Below, piece by piece: positions 9,154 through 18,007 of a stretch of DNA of 64,000 nucleotides (positions are counted from its first letter, which is position 1; each line of letters starts with the position of its first letter). Under the pieces are notes generated by a model. The model was not told where the DNA came from. It ran no database searches and saw only the letters and a list, made by a program, of their open reading frames with translations. Source of the DNA: Devosia sp. Root685 (GTDB lineage: Bacteria > Pseudomonadota > Alphaproteobacteria > Rhizobiales > Devosiaceae); NCBI RefSeq assembly GCF_001427875.1, contig NZ_LMHK01000001.1, forward strand, positions 374,871 through 438,870, read 5' to 3'. The position numbers were made by a program, and so were the translations under genes.

Positions 9154-9966
9154 ATGGCAGGCACCGATACTTCCGTACCCATCACGCTGGCCCCCGGGCC
9201 GGCGATTATTTTGTGCGAACCGCAACTGGGCGAGAATATCGGCACGGCGGCGCGCGCCATGGCCAATTTTGGCCTGTGGGACCTGCGCCTGGTGCGTCCG
9301 CGCGACGGTTGGCCCAATGAAAAGGCCGTAGCTGCCGCTTCGAAGGCAGACCACGTGCTTGAAAAGGTTCGCGTGTTCGAAACGCTCGAAGAGGCCATTG
9401 CCGACCTCAAGCTTGTCTACGCAACGACCGCTAGGTCGCGCGACATGCAGAAGGAAGTGCTCGGCCCCGAGGAAGCGTCCATCAATATGGCCCAGCACAT
9501 TTCGGCCGGGCAGGGCGCTGGGCTGCTCTTCGGGCGCGAGCGCTGGGGGCTGCTCAATGACGAAGTCGCCATGGCCGACGCCATCGTCACCCTCCCGGTG
9601 GAGCCGGCCTTTGCCTCGCTCAATATCGCCCAGGCCGTGTTGCTGATGTCCTACGAATGGCGGCGGCATGGTGGGGCCGGCAAGGCCTTGCCGTTCAGCG
9701 AGGGTTTGGACGAAGCTGCGCCGCGCGAGGAGCTCACCGGGCTTTTCGAACATCTCGAAGGTGTGCTGGATGGATCTGGCTTTTTCACCACGCCGGACAA
9801 GCGGCCGAGCATGGTCAATAACCTGCGCACAGCCCTGACACGCGGACGCTTCACCAGCCAGGAAATCCGGACGCTGCGTGGGGTTATCTCGTCGATCGAC
9901 CGGCGCCACGAGCGCCCCAATCCTAATCGACAGAAGCCGGCGACGGATAAACCTGCAACAGAGTAG
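9154..9966 (+). CDS. trmJ: SpoU-family RNA 2'-O-methyltransferase, TrmJ-like
   Basis: 270 residues. It carries the SPOUT knot motifs in order: GENIGTAARAMANFG (motif 1), LLFGRERWGLLNDEV (motif 2) and LNIAQAVLLMSYEW (motif 3). The arrangement, with an extra C-terminal helical tail, matches TrmJ/LasT proteins that 2'-O-methylate position 32 in the anticodon loop of tRNAs using SAM. The symbol is by family resemblance; the exact nucleotide has not been shown. Confidence 0.87.
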   Translation: MAGTDTSVPITLAPGPAIILCEPQLGENIGTAARAMANFGLWDLRLVRPRDGWPNEKAVAAASKADHVLEKVRVFETLEEAIADLKLVYATTARSRDMQKEVLGPEEASINMAQHISAGQGAGLLFGRERWGLLNDEVAMADAIVTLPVEPAFASLNIAQAVLLMSYEWRRHGGAGKALPFSEGLDEAAPREELTGLFEHLEGVLDGSGFFTTPDKRPSMVNNLRTALTRGRFTSQEIRTLRGVISSIDRRHERPNPNRQKPATDKPATE

Positions 9967-10035
9967 GCCCTGGCGAACCGTTCGGTCCGATTCCGCCTTT
10001 GACCTTGTTGCGGCAAAGTGTCATGCCGGGGCATC

Positions 10036-11274
10036 ATGAGCACGCCCCAGCCTACAGAGCCGTCGAAACTCGCCTTCACCTATATCGGTTTCCGCTTTTT
10101 CTGGCTCACCACGCTGCTGGTGAGTTTTGCGGTGCAGATCATGTCGGTGTCCATCGCCTGGCAGATTTATGACGTTACCGGCAATGCCTTCCTGCTCGGG
10201 CTGGTAGGACTGTGCCTCTTCCTGCCCGCGCTGCTGCTCATGCTGGTGACCGGGCTGACGGCGGATCGCTTCAATCGCCGCGGCATCATGGCGATCTGTC
10301 TCTGCATTGAACTCATCTGTGCGCTGGCGTTCCTGACCCTGGTCAATGCCGAAGCGCATGAAGTCTGGCCGATTTTCGTCGTGCTGATTTTCCTCGGCAC
10401 TGCCCGGGCCTTCTGGGGACCCGCCGCGCAGTCGCTGGCGCCCAACTTGGTGCCGCCGCAAGCTCTCTCCAATGCCATCACCGTCAATGCCTCGGCCTGG
10501 CAGTTTGCCTCGATCACCGGCCCGGCCGCGGGCGGCCTGCTCTATGGCATCTCGCCGACCTTCGCCTTCGGCACAGGCGCCGTGCTGCTGCTCTGCGCCG
10601 TCGTAACCGTATTGCTGATCCCAAAGCCCTTGCAGCGCCAGTCGCATCAGGCGACGAGCCTTGAAACCATTTTCGGCGGCTTCCGCTATATTTTCTCCAA
10701 CAAGGTCGTGCTCGGGGCCATCTCGCTCGACATGTTCGCCGTGTTGATGGGCGGCGCCGTGGCGCTGCTTCCGGTCTATGTGAAGGACATCCTCCACGCC
10801 GGTCCGGTCGAACTTGGTCTGCTGCGTGCCGCGCCGGGGATCGGCGCCATCCTCATGGCGCTTTACCTGACCCGCTTCCCCGTGCGCGATCATGCCGGCA
10901 AGATTCTCTTCCTTTTTGTCGGCCTCTTCGGCGCCTTCACCGTGATCTTCGGGTTTTCGACCACGGTCTGGGTTTCCATTCCGGCGCTGGCGCTGGTTGG
11001 TGCCTCCGACATGGTCAGCGTCACTATTCGCGAAACCATCATGCAGCTCTGGACGCCCGAAGAGGTGCGCGGTCGCGTCAATGCGGTCAATTCGGTATTC
11101 ATCGGTGCTTCGAACGAACTAGGCGAATTCCGCGCCGGAACCGTGGCCCATCTCCTTGGGCCCGTGCCTGCGGTGGTCATCGGCGGCTTCGGTGCCATGA
11201 TCGTTGCCGTCGTCTGGAGCCGCATCTTCCCGCAGCTGCGCGAACAGCGGCATATCGACAAGCGAATGGCTTGA
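10036..11274 (+). CDS. MFS exporter, EntS/MFS_3-like
   Basis: 412 residues, about twelve hydrophobic helices. The cytoplasmic loop TGLTADRFNRRGIM is the MFS signature (G-x3-D-R-x-R-R). The N-terminal stretch FRFFWLTTLLVSFAVQIMSV resembles the enterobactin-exporter-like MFS_3 group. The substrate is not predictable. I prefer the ATG at 10036 over the GTG at 10018; neither has a strong ribosome site. No siderophore genes are nearby. Confidence 0.85.
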   Translation: MSTPQPTEPSKLAFTYIGFRFFWLTTLLVSFAVQIMSVSIAWQIYDVTGNAFLLGLVGLCLFLPALLLMLVTGLTADRFNRRGIMAICLCIELICALAFLTLVNAEAHEVWPIFVVLIFLGTARAFWGPAAQSLAPNLVPPQALSNAITVNASAWQFASITGPAAGGLLYGISPTFAFGTGAVLLLCAVVTVLLIPKPLQRQSHQATSLETIFGGFRYIFSNKVVLGAISLDMFAVLMGGAVALLPVYVKDILHAGPVELGLLRAAPGIGAILMALYLTRFPVRDHAGKILFLFVGLFGAFTVIFGFSTTVWVSIPALALVGASDMVSVTIRETIMQLWTPEEVRGRVNAVNSVFIGASNELGEFRAGTVAHLLGPVPAVVIGGFGAMIVAVVWSRIFPQLREQRHIDKRMA

Positions 11275-11301
11275 TCCGGCGGGTAAAAACCCCCGGAATG
11301 C

Positions 11302-11330
11302 TTGACACATTCGGTCGTCCCCACTATCAA
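11302..11330 (+). promoter_or_regulatory. rpsD: Probable sigma-70 promoter of rpsD
   Basis: A perfect -35 box TTGACA at 11302-11307 and a -10-like TATCAA at 11325-11330 are separated by exactly 17 bases. The transcript would begin near 11337, leaving a leader of about 120 bases before rpsD. Ribosomal protein S4 is a translational repressor in other bacteria, so the long leader could carry a control element, but I could not fold a convincing one by eye. Confidence 0.7.
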
Positions 11331-11459
11331 GCGGCCACCTATCCGGCCTTCGGGTCTATAGGCGCACCCGGGATCTCCTGAATTTTTAGGAATCTGTCGG
11401 CTCTTGGCGACAAGGGCAAAGGAGGGCGCGATCCATTCTAACAAAGAAAGGGATACGCG

Positions 11460-12077
11460 ATGTCGAAGCGTCATTCTGTAAAGTACAAGATTGACCGCCG
11501 TCTTGGCGAGAACATCTGGGGCCGTCCGAAGTCCCCTCTCAACGCACGTGCCTATGGCCCCGGCCAGCACGGTCAGCGTCGTAAGGGCAAGCTCTCGGAC
11601 TACGGTCTGCAGCTGCGCGCCAAGCAGAAGCTGAAGGGCTACTATGGCTCGATCACCGAAAAGGGTTTCCGTCGTCTTTATGACGAAGCCAACCGCCGTA
11701 AGGGCGACACTGGCGAAAACCTGATCGGTCTGCTCGAAAGCCGCCTGGACGCCATCGTCTACCGTGCAAAGTTCGTTGCCACCGTCTTCGCCGCCCGTCA
11801 GTTCGTGTCCCATGGCCACGTTCTCGTCAACGGCAAGCGCGTGAACATTCCGTCCTATCAGGTCAAGGTCGGCGACAAGATTGAAGTGCGTGAACGCTCC
11901 AAGCAGCTCACCGTCGTTCTCGAAGCCGTCCAGCTCGCCGAACGCGACGTGCCGGATTACGTGGAAGTCGACCATAACAAGTTGACCGCCACCTACGCCC
12001 GCGTGCCCGCTCTGTCGGACGTGCCGTACCCGGTCCAGATGGAACCGAACCTCGTCGTCGAATTCTATTCGCGTTAA
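11460..12077 (+). CDS. rpsD: 30S ribosomal protein S4
   Basis: 205 residues. It starts [20 protein letters not shown], as alphaproteobacterial S4 does, and contains the S4 RNA-binding domain ([15 protein letters not shown], then [20 protein letters not shown]). S4 binds 16S rRNA early in small-subunit assembly. It stands alone, outside the alpha operon where S4 sits in enterobacteria, which is normal for this class. It has its own promoter and a strong terminator. Confidence 0.98.
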   Translation: MSKRHSVKYKIDRRLGENIWGRPKSPLNARAYGPGQHGQRRKGKLSDYGLQLRAKQKLKGYYGSITEKGFRRLYDEANRRKGDTGENLIGLLESRLDAIVYRAKFVATVFAARQFVSHGHVLVNGKRVNIPSYQVKVGDKIEVRERSKQLTVVLEAVQLAERDVPDYVEVDHNKLTATYARVPALSDVPYPVQMEPNLVVEFYSR

Positions 12078-12099
12078 GCGAGACGGATTTGAAATTGAA

Positions 12100-12126
12100 A
12101 GGCCGCCCCTCGGGGCGGCCTTTTTT
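12100..12126 (+). terminator. rpsD: Intrinsic terminator of rpsD
   Basis: An 8-bp all-GC stem (GGCCGCCC / GGGCGGCC) with a 4-base loop, followed by six T. It lies 23 bases after the rpsD stop. Confidence 0.93.
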
Positions 12127-12192
12127 GTTTGGCATTAGCAGAGCAGAAGACCGCCATCGCCGCCCGGTTTTCCAGGCGGCGACGACATTGTT

Positions 12193-13509
12193 CTAAAGTC
12201 CTGCCGGTACGCCTTCCTTGCCGCCGTCGTTGTCTGTCGGCAGCGGAGCGAATTCGGCATCTGTTGCCAGATAGCGCGGATCGTCATAGTCGACGCCCGA
12301 AATGGCGTCCGGCGGGATATTGGCTTCAAAGGTCCGCAGGCGCTTATAGACCGAGATCAGCGAAATGATCGTGGTCCACGAGTTAGCGAGGAACCGGAAC
12401 GAATCCTCCACCTGGCTGAAAGCGTTGCTCACCTGCTGGAAGAGGCCGAATGTCAGGGCCCCGGCCGCGATGGATGGAGCCATGGCGATCAGCGGCACGA
12501 AATTGGCGCCCTGCAGGTAAACGTAGCGGGCCACGTTGAAATAGAGGTAGTGCCCATAGAGCCGGAAGTAATTCCGCTGCACGCCGAGGAAGAATTCCTT
12601 GGTGTCGAGCGGTCGGGCCCGCTCATGATGGTCTTCACCGTAAACCAGCTCCTTGCGGAGTGCCGCCTCGACGCGCTGGTTCTGGAATTCGAGCCCCGGC
12701 AGCTTGATACCGACAAGACCGAGCAGCACCGTGCCCGCGGCGGCGGAAATCAGCGCGACCCAGACGAGGCTGCCATTCACCTGCCCGACGATCGGCAGTT
12801 CAGTGATGTGCTGCGACAGCTCCCACAGCAGCGGCAGGAAAACCAGCAGGGTCATGACCGACCCGACCAGCGAAACGGCGAGGCCTTCGACGATATTGGC
12901 AAAGCGCTGGGTGTCTTCCTGAACGCGCTGGGAGGCGCCTTCGACGCCGCGGAGCCTCGGCCAGTGGCTCATGTAGAAGAAGGTCATGGCCCGGCGCCAG
13001 CGGAAGAGGTAGTGCGCAATGAAGAAGGCATTGAGCACTAACACCGCGATGCGGGGCAGGAGCACGTAGAGCACGGTCCAGAGTTCGCCGTAGATCTGGT
13101 CTAGCGTAATGGTACCGGGTGCGGTCAACGCGCCCTGGATCATATTGAAGAAGTCGCCGTACCAGGCGTTCATCCAGGCGCCGATCTGCACGTCGAAGAA
13201 CACGACTTCGATGATCGTGACCGAGCCTACGACCGACCACCAATACCAGCGACGATTATTGCCGATCCAGTACCAGGGGATGCAGAACAGATATCCCGCC
13301 ATAAGCACGTATTGGTAGAGCCAGACCTTGTCGGGCGTAAGGAACACGTCCGGATTGGCCTCGGTAGGGACCTGACCCAGGATCGGGCCGAGGCTGATGA
13401 GGTTTGCCAGCGTTGGTCCGGCCACGAACCAGATGGCCATGGCGAGCGCCGTCCAGGCCAGGGCGGATGTAAAGAAGAGCTTGGGCTCGGGGAAAAAGGA
13501 GCGAAACAC
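12193..13509 (-). CDS. bacA: SbmA/BacA-like peptide transporter
   Basis: 438 residues with about seven to eight membrane helices and the SbmA/BacA signature regions YWWSVVGSVTIIEVVFFDVQIGAW-type (helices 3-4) and FFYMSHWPRLRGVEGASQRVQEDTQRF. No ABC ATPase domain is attached, which separates it from BclA. SbmA/BacA proteins import proline-rich and NCR peptides, bleomycin and similar compounds using the proton gradient; in rhizobia BacA is needed for bacteroid survival and very-long-chain lipid A. The GTG start at 13509 follows GGAG by 7 bases. Whether this organism meets host peptides is unknown. Confidence 0.92.
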   Translation of the reverse strand: MFRSFFPEPKLFFTSALAWTALAMAIWFVAGPTLANLISLGPILGQVPTEANPDVFLTPDKVWLYQYVLMAGYLFCIPWYWIGNNRRWYWWSVVGSVTIIEVVFFDVQIGAWMNAWYGDFFNMIQGALTAPGTITLDQIYGELWTVLYVLLPRIAVLVLNAFFIAHYLFRWRRAMTFFYMSHWPRLRGVEGASQRVQEDTQRFANIVEGLAVSLVGSVMTLLVFLPLLWELSQHITELPIVGQVNGSLVWVALISAAAGTVLLGLVGIKLPGLEFQNQRVEAALRKELVYGEDHHERARPLDTKEFFLGVQRNYFRLYGHYLYFNVARYVYLQGANFVPLIAMAPSIAAGALTFGLFQQVSNAFSQVEDSFRFLANSWTTIISLISVYKRLRTFEANIPPDAISGVDYDDPRYLATDAEFAPLPTDNDGGKEGVPAGL

Positions 13510-13675
13510 CGGGAGACTCCAGGGTGCCAGGAAGATGTGTCATCTAACTGTGGCAATAGGCGTAAAACAAGGACGCGAAGTTAAGGTTTGGTAAGGTTGG
13601 CCTTGGTCGCTTTCGCTTCCCCTCGCGGCCATGAGGCGTTATCAGCTACGGAAAGATTTCAGAGAAAGTTTCGCC

Positions 13676-14551
13676 ATGACCGCGGTGATGGAAGCCCCCG
13701 CCACGCCGGATGATGACAGCGTTGTCGGCGCACACCCGATCTACGCGAATGCGCCCCGTTCGGTCGAATTCAACAAGCTGCGCAAGCGCCTGATCCGCAA
13801 TACGCGCGAGGCCCTCGAAAAGTTCGCCATGGTGCGTCCGGGCGAGAAGTGGCTGGTCGCGCTCTCTGGCGGCAAGGATAGCTATGGCCTCCTGGCGCTG
13901 CTGCTGGACCTCAAATGGCGTGGCCTGCTGCCGGTGGAACTGCTCGCCTGCAATCTCGATCAGGGCCAGCCGAATTTTCCAAAACACATCCTGCCTGAAT
14001 TTCTCACCGGCCTCGGCATAGAGCACCGCATCGAATATCAGGACACCTATTCGATCGTGACCGACAAGCTGCCGGCCGGCGCGACCTATTGTTCGCTCTG
14101 CTCGCGCCTCCGCCGCGGCAATCTCTATCGCATCGCCCGCGAAGAGGGCTGCACCGCCTTGGTGCTCGGCCATCATCGCGACGACAGCCTCGAAACCTTC
14201 TTCATGAACATGTTCCACGGCGGCAAGCTGGCGGCCATGCCGGCAAAGCTGGTCAATGACGAAGGCGATCTCGCGGTGCTACGGCCGCTGATCTACTGCG
14301 CCGAGGAAGACCTGCAGAAATTCTCCGATGCCATGCAGTTTCCGATCATTCCGTGCGACCTCTGCGGCTCGCAGGATGGCCTCGAGCGCAATGCGATGAA
14401 GGCCATGCTCACCGATATCGAAAAGCGCATGCCCGGTCGCAAGGACGTCATGATCCGCGCGCTCGGCAACATCAATGCCAGCCATATGCTCGACCCGAAA
14501 CTTTTCGATTTTGCGGGCCTGACACTGAACCAAAAGGAAGCAGACGTATGA
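13676..14551 (+). CDS. ttcA: tRNA 2-thiocytidine biosynthesis protein TtcA
   Basis: 291 residues. The PP-loop SGGKDS (64-69) binds [13 protein letters not shown] supplies the conserved CxxC, and CDLCGSQDG a further cysteine pair; TtcA uses an iron-sulfur cluster to thiolate cytidine 32 of t[22 protein letters not shown] is a family hallmark. I start at the ATG at 13676 because homology begins soon after; an upstream ATG at 13631 would add 15 residues. The stop overlaps the next gene as ATGA. Confidence 0.93.
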   Translation: MTAVMEAPATPDDDSVVGAHPIYANAPRSVEFNKLRKRLIRNTREALEKFAMVRPGEKWLVALSGGKDSYGLLALLLDLKWRGLLPVELLACNLDQGQPNFPKHILPEFLTGLGIEHRIEYQDTYSIVTDKLPAGATYCSLCSRLRRGNLYRIAREEGCTALVLGHHRDDSLETFFMNMFHGGKLAAMPAKLVNDEGDLAVLRPLIYCAEEDLQKFSDAMQFPIIPCDLCGSQDGLERNAMKAMLTDIEKRMPGRKDVMIRALGNINASHMLDPKLFDFAGLTLNQKEADV

Positions 14552-15360
14552 ATATCGAACGCTTGGCCGCCATTCTCCGTCAGGCCGCCAAGGACGAAAT
14601 CGTGCCGCGCTTCCGCCGGCTCGATGACGGCATGGTGCGCTCGAAAGCCAATGCCTTCGATCTCGTGACCGAAGCCGACGAAAGCGCCGAACGCGCCATT
14701 ACCGCTGCGATATCAGCTCATTCGCCCAATACGGTCGTGATCGGCGAAGAGGCCGTCTCGGCCAATCCGAACCTGCTCAACGTTCAGTTCGAAGATCGCA
14801 CCGTGATCTATGTCGATCCGGTGGATGGCACCTATAATTTCGCCTCCGGTCTGCCGCTCTTTGCGGTCATGGCGGCGGTGGTCGAAAATGGCGAGACGGT
14901 TGCCGGCGTCATCTACGATCCGATGGGCGACGATTTCCTGATGACGGAACGTGGCTGCGGCACCTGGCAGGTTTTTCCCGACGGCCGCCGCGTGCGCCAG
15001 AAATTTGCGGAGCCAACGGCGCTTGCCGAAATGGGCGGTCTCGCCTCTGTTTCTTATTTGCCCACTGAAGTTCGCAGCAAGGTTCTGGGCAATCTCGCCA
15101 AGGTGAAAATGTTCGCCAACTATCGTTGCGCTGGCCACGAATACCGCATGGCCGCCGGCGGCCACGCGCATTTCCTGATGTATAACAAGCTCATGCCCTG
15201 GGATCACGTCGCCGGGGCACTGATGATGCGCGAGGCCGGTGCCCATGTCGCCCGCTTCGATGGTTCGGAATACAAGGCAAGCCACATCGATGGCGGGCTG
15301 CTCATAGCTCCGAACAAGGAGAATTGGGACGAACTGCGGCGCGAGGTTTTTGCCGTCTAG
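14548..15360 (+). CDS. Inositol monophosphatase family protein
   Basis: 270 residues of the IMPase/HisN fold. Metal sites are visible at [16 protein letters not shown] and, near the end, [15 protein letters not shown]. Family members dephosphorylate inositol phosphates, histidinol phosphate or PAP; the specificity is open here. The ATG overlaps the ttcA stop by 4 bases, so the pair forms one coupled unit. Its own TAG stop sits in a CTAG shared with the stop of the opposing aminotransferase gene. Confidence 0.9.
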   Translation: MNIERLAAILRQAAKDEIVPRFRRLDDGMVRSKANAFDLVTEADESAERAITAAISAHSPNTVVIGEEAVSANPNLLNVQFEDRTVIYVDPVDGTYNFASGLPLFAVMAAVVENGETVAGVIYDPMGDDFLMTERGCGTWQVFPDGRRVRQKFAEPTALAEMGGLASVSYLPTEVRSKVLGNLAKVKMFANYRCAGHEYRMAAGGHAHFLMYNKLMPWDHVAGALMMREAGAHVARFDGSEYKASHIDGGLLIAPNKENWDELRREVFAV

Positions 15361-16550
15361 GCCTTTCCAAAAGTCTTCGCCGCGGCTTCGACCGCTCCGG
15401 CGCCATGAGGGATGTCGAGCGCCGTCAAACCGGCCTCGATACTCGCCAACACACCAAGGACCATATGGGCATTCACATGTCCCATATGGCCGATACGGAA
15501 GAAGTCGCCATAGGCGGGCTCGTGCGACATGGCCATGCCAAGGCCAACGCCAAGTGTCACGCCTGCCTCGGTCTCCAACCAGATCCGGAGCCGCTTGGCG
15601 CCGCCATTTGCGAGGCGCGCGGCGGTCACCGAGTGGCCGCGCGCGTTTGGCACGGCAATGTTAAGCCCGATATCGGCATTGCCGGCGCTCCAGGTGTCCA
15701 TGGCGGTCCAAACCGAGCGGGCGAGGCGCGCGTGCCGGGTCCAGACCTTTTCGAGGCCTTCCTCGTCCAGAATCATCGTCAGCGCCTCGCGCATGCCGAA
15801 GAGGTGATGCGTCGGCGCGGTGCCACCGAAATAAAGCCAGAATTCGGCGCCGGCGGTGCGCGGCTCCCAATCCCAGTAAGGCGTCTTGAGGTCACCCGTG
15901 GCGCAGCGCTGCCGCGCCTTGTCCGAGAACCACAGGAAGGCCATCCCCGGCGGCATCATCAGACCCTTCTGGCTGGCGCCGACCAGGAGATCGATGCCCC
16001 ATTCGTCCATGCGCAGCTCGTCGCAACCAAGGCTGGCGACGGCGTCAACGGCCAGGAGGGCAGGGTGGTCCGCGTCGTCCAGCGCCTTGCGCATGGCGGG
16101 CACATCGTTCTTTGCGGATGAGGCCGTATCGACGTGGGTCACCATCAGCACCTTGATGCTATGCTCCTTGTCGTCACGGAGCCGCTGCGCCACGAGCGCG
16201 GGGTCAGCAGCGCCGGATTTGCCGCAGTCGAGCACTTCCACGTCCACGCCCATGCGCTGGGCGGAACCAGCCCAGCCCCAACCGAACGTGCCCGTTGCCA
16301 CCTGCAGGGCCTTGTCGCCGCGCGAAAAGAGGTTGGCATTGGCTGCCTCCCAGGCGCCATGGCCATTGGCGATATAGATGGCCGCATTGTGCCGCGTTAG
16401 CGCCACCCGGCGCAGGTCGGCCATCAGCGTGTCCATCATCTCGACCACCTCGCCCTCATAGATATTGGGCGAGGCGCGATGCATGGCGTTGAGCACACGT
16501 TCAGGAACGACCGAAGGGCCGGGAATAGCGAGATAGGTGCGACCAGTCAT
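15357..16550 (-). CDS. Class V aminotransferase (serine/alanine--glyoxylate type)
   Basis: 397 residues with the class V PLP fold: TYLAIPGPSVVPERVL at the N-terminus, the Asp of AVDAVASLG and the PLP lysine in GASQKGLMMPPG. This pattern is that of serine--glyoxylate or alanine--glyoxylate transaminases, which interconvert glyoxylate and glycine using Ser or Ala as donor. No serine-cycle C1 genes lie nearby, so glyoxylate detoxification or photorespiration-like salvage is as likely as C1 metabolism. Its stop overlaps that of the IMPase gene by 4 bases. Confidence 0.89.
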   Translation of the reverse strand: MTGRTYLAIPGPSVVPERVLNAMHRASPNIYEGEVVEMMDTLMADLRRVALTRHNAAIYIANGHGAWEAANANLFSRGDKALQVATGTFGWGWAGSAQRMGVDVEVLDCGKSGAADPALVAQRLRDDKEHSIKVLMVTHVDTASSAKNDVPAMRKALDDADHPALLAVDAVASLGCDELRMDEWGIDLLVGASQKGLMMPPGMAFLWFSDKARQRCATGDLKTPYWDWEPRTAGAEFWLYFGGTAPTHHLFGMREALTMILDEEGLEKVWTRHARLARSVWTAMDTWSAGNADIGLNIAVPNARGHSVTAARLANGGAKRLRIWLETEAGVTLGVGLGMAMSHEPAYGDFFRIGHMGHVNAHMVLGVLASIEAGLTALDIPHGAGAVEAAAKTFGKA

Positions 16551-16610
16551 GGGAGAATCCGGAAGGAAGGTGCACCCAGCCTAACGTCAGTCCCGCCGCC
16601 CGCAACCCTC

Positions 16611-16639
16611 TTGTCACGACTCATAAGTCCGTGCTTATG
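16611..16639 (+). promoter_or_regulatory. Promoter with embedded dyad, likely ArsR autoregulation site
   Basis: TTGTCA at 16611-16616 and CTTATG at 16634-16639, 17 bases apart, form a plausible sigma-70 promoter. The dyad CATAAG-TCCGTG-CTTATG (16622-16639) covers the spacer and the -10 box, where an ArsR-type repressor would block polymerase. The predicted start point falls at about 16646-16647, on the ATG, so the mRNA may be leaderless. Confidence 0.6.
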
Positions 16640-16646
16640 TATGTGC

Positions 16647-16961
16647 ATGAACGAAGCAGAGATTTTCAAAGTCCTGGCCGATCCGACGCGCCGCGCGATT
16701 CTCGAGCGGCTGTCGGGTGACGAGTTGACGGCAACCGACCTGCGCGAAGGCTTTGCCATTTCGCAGCCCGCACTGTCGCAGCATATCGCCGTGCTCAAGG
16801 GCGCGGGATTGATCAGCGAGCGCCGCGAGGGGCGGTTCGCGCATTACCGCGTCGATGCCAGTGGCTTTGCGCCTCTGCACGGCTGGCTGGCGCGCTACCG
16901 CGACTTCTGGCCGAGCCGTATCGATAGTTTGAAGGACCTGCTCAGGGAGATGGATCAATGA
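16647..16961 (+). CDS. ArsR-family transcriptional regulator
   Basis: 104 residues of winged-helix DNA-binding protein. EIFKVLADPTRRAILERLSG is the classic ArsR opening, and FAISQPALSQHIAVLKGAGL is the recognition helix region. No metal-binding CxC is seen in the ELTATDLRE region, so it is probably not an arsenic sensor. It belongs to the ArsR-SRPBCC pairing in which both genes share an operon; the stop overlaps the next start as ATGA. The start may instead be the ATG at 16641, two codons earlier. Confidence 0.92.
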   Translation: MNEAEIFKVLADPTRRAILERLSGDELTATDLREGFAISQPALSQHIAVLKGAGLISERREGRFAHYRVDASGFAPLHGWLARYRDFWPSRIDSLKDLLREMDQ

Positions 16962-17284
16962 AGGACGAGGCCGATACGCTGGTGTTCGAAACCGCGCTCG
17001 ATGCACCGCCTGAAAAGGTGTGGCGCGCGCTTTCCATTCCCGAATATCTCGAACGCTGGCTACAGCCGCCGGCCGACGCGGAAATTTCCGTTGTCGCGGC
17101 GGACGAGAATCGGAGCCTGACCTATCGCTGGCGCGAGCCAGGCGAGTCGCCCGAAGAAAGCCTCGTCACCTTCGAGATTTCGCCGCGCGAAGATGGCGGC
17201 ACCTGGTTTCGGCTGACGCATGCGCCGATGGCTCTGCCAGCTCCAGCTAATAGCAACGAACCGGTCATGATGCTGGCCGCCTGA
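16958..17284 (+). CDS. SRPBCC/AHSA1-like domain protein
   Basis: 108 residues. [26 protein letters not shown] is the opening of the AHSA1/SRPBCC helix-grip fold, which makes a hydrophobic ligand pocket. The ligand is unknown. It is shorter than many relatives (about 140-160 residues) and lacks part of the C-terminal long helix, so it may be a reduced form. It is translationally coupled to the ArsR gene, suggesting the regulator responds to the same compound or stress. Confidence 0.84.
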   Translation: MKDEADTLVFETALDAPPEKVWRALSIPEYLERWLQPPADAEISVVAADENRSLTYRWREPGESPEESLVTFEISPREDGGTWFRLTHAPMALPAPANSNEPVMMLAA

Positions 17285-17336
17285 GGCCCGCGCCCCGCCG
17301 AACAATTCCAAAATTCCAACAGAACGGAGGTCGCCT

Positions 17337-17966
17337 ATGCGCGACATGATGCAACTCGTCCCTATGGTCGTGGAACAATCGAGCCGCGGCGAACGATCCT
17401 TCGATATTTATTCCCGGCTCCTGCGGGAGCGGGTCATTTTCGTCAATGGCGAGGTCGAGGACACCATGGCTTCGCTTGTCTGCGCCCAGTTGCTTTTCCT
17501 CGAAGCAGAGGCGCCGACCAAACCGATCTACATGTACATCAACTCGCCCGGTGGCGTCGTGACCTCGGCGCTTTCGATGTATGACACGATGCAATTCATC
17601 AAGGCGCCGGTCGGAACACTCTGCATGGGCATGGCCGCGTCTGCCGCGACACTGATCCTCGCCGCGGGTGAAGCGGGCCATCGAGCCAGTCTTCCAAGCA
17701 CATCAATCATGCTGCACCAGCCGTCGGGTGGCTATCAGGGCAAGGTCACGGACATCATGATCCATGCCGAAGAGAGCCTCCGGCTCAAGCGGCTGACCAA
17801 CAACATTTATGCGAAACATTGCGGACGGAGCTACGAAGAGGTCGAGGCGGCCCTTGAGCGTGATCGTTACATGGCCCCGGAAGACGCAAGGGCCTGGGGT
17901 CTCGTGGATCACGTCTATTCCGACCGTAGCCAGCTGGAAATACCAACGGCCAATCCGACGGATTAG
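17337..17966 (+). CDS. clpP: ATP-dependent Clp protease proteolytic subunit (solitary paralogue)
   Basis: 209 residues. The catalytic triad is intact: Ser102 (in GMAASAAT), His127 (in MLHQPSGG) and Asp176 (in LERDRYM). These match E. coli Ser97/His122/Asp171 with a constant shift of 5. ClpP forms a double heptamer fed by ClpX or ClpA. There is no clpX next door, whereas the main alphaproteobacterial clpP normally precedes clpX, so this is probably an accessory ClpP2-type copy. GGAGG lies 6 bases before the ATG. The sequence around the Ser lacks the usual SMGA (AAT follows instead). Confidence 0.92.
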   Translation: MRDMMQLVPMVVEQSSRGERSFDIYSRLLRERVIFVNGEVEDTMASLVCAQLLFLEAEAPTKPIYMYINSPGGVVTSALSMYDTMQFIKAPVGTLCMGMAASAATLILAAGEAGHRASLPSTSIMLHQPSGGYQGKVTDIMIHAEESLRLKRLTNNIYAKHCGRSYEEVEAALERDRYMAPEDARAWGLVDHVYSDRSQLEIPTANPTD

Positions 17967-17972
17967 CTCAAC

Positions 17973-18000
17973 AAAAAAGCCACCCGGCGGACCGGGTGGC
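17973..18000 (-). terminator. Terminator hairpin between clpP and an MFS gene
   Basis: A 9-bp stem (GCCACCCGG / CCGGGTGGC) with a CGGA loop. On the minus strand it ends in six T, so it terminates the MFS gene at 18008; on the plus strand the T-tract is poor, though the hairpin lies just past the clpP stop and may act for both. Confidence 0.85.
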
Positions 18001-18007
18001 TCCAAAC

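Noticed and set aside
11331-11459. A riboswitch or S4-binding leader before rpsD
   Set aside because: The leader is long, but I could not find a stable conserved fold by eye; recorded only as a possibility under the promoter.
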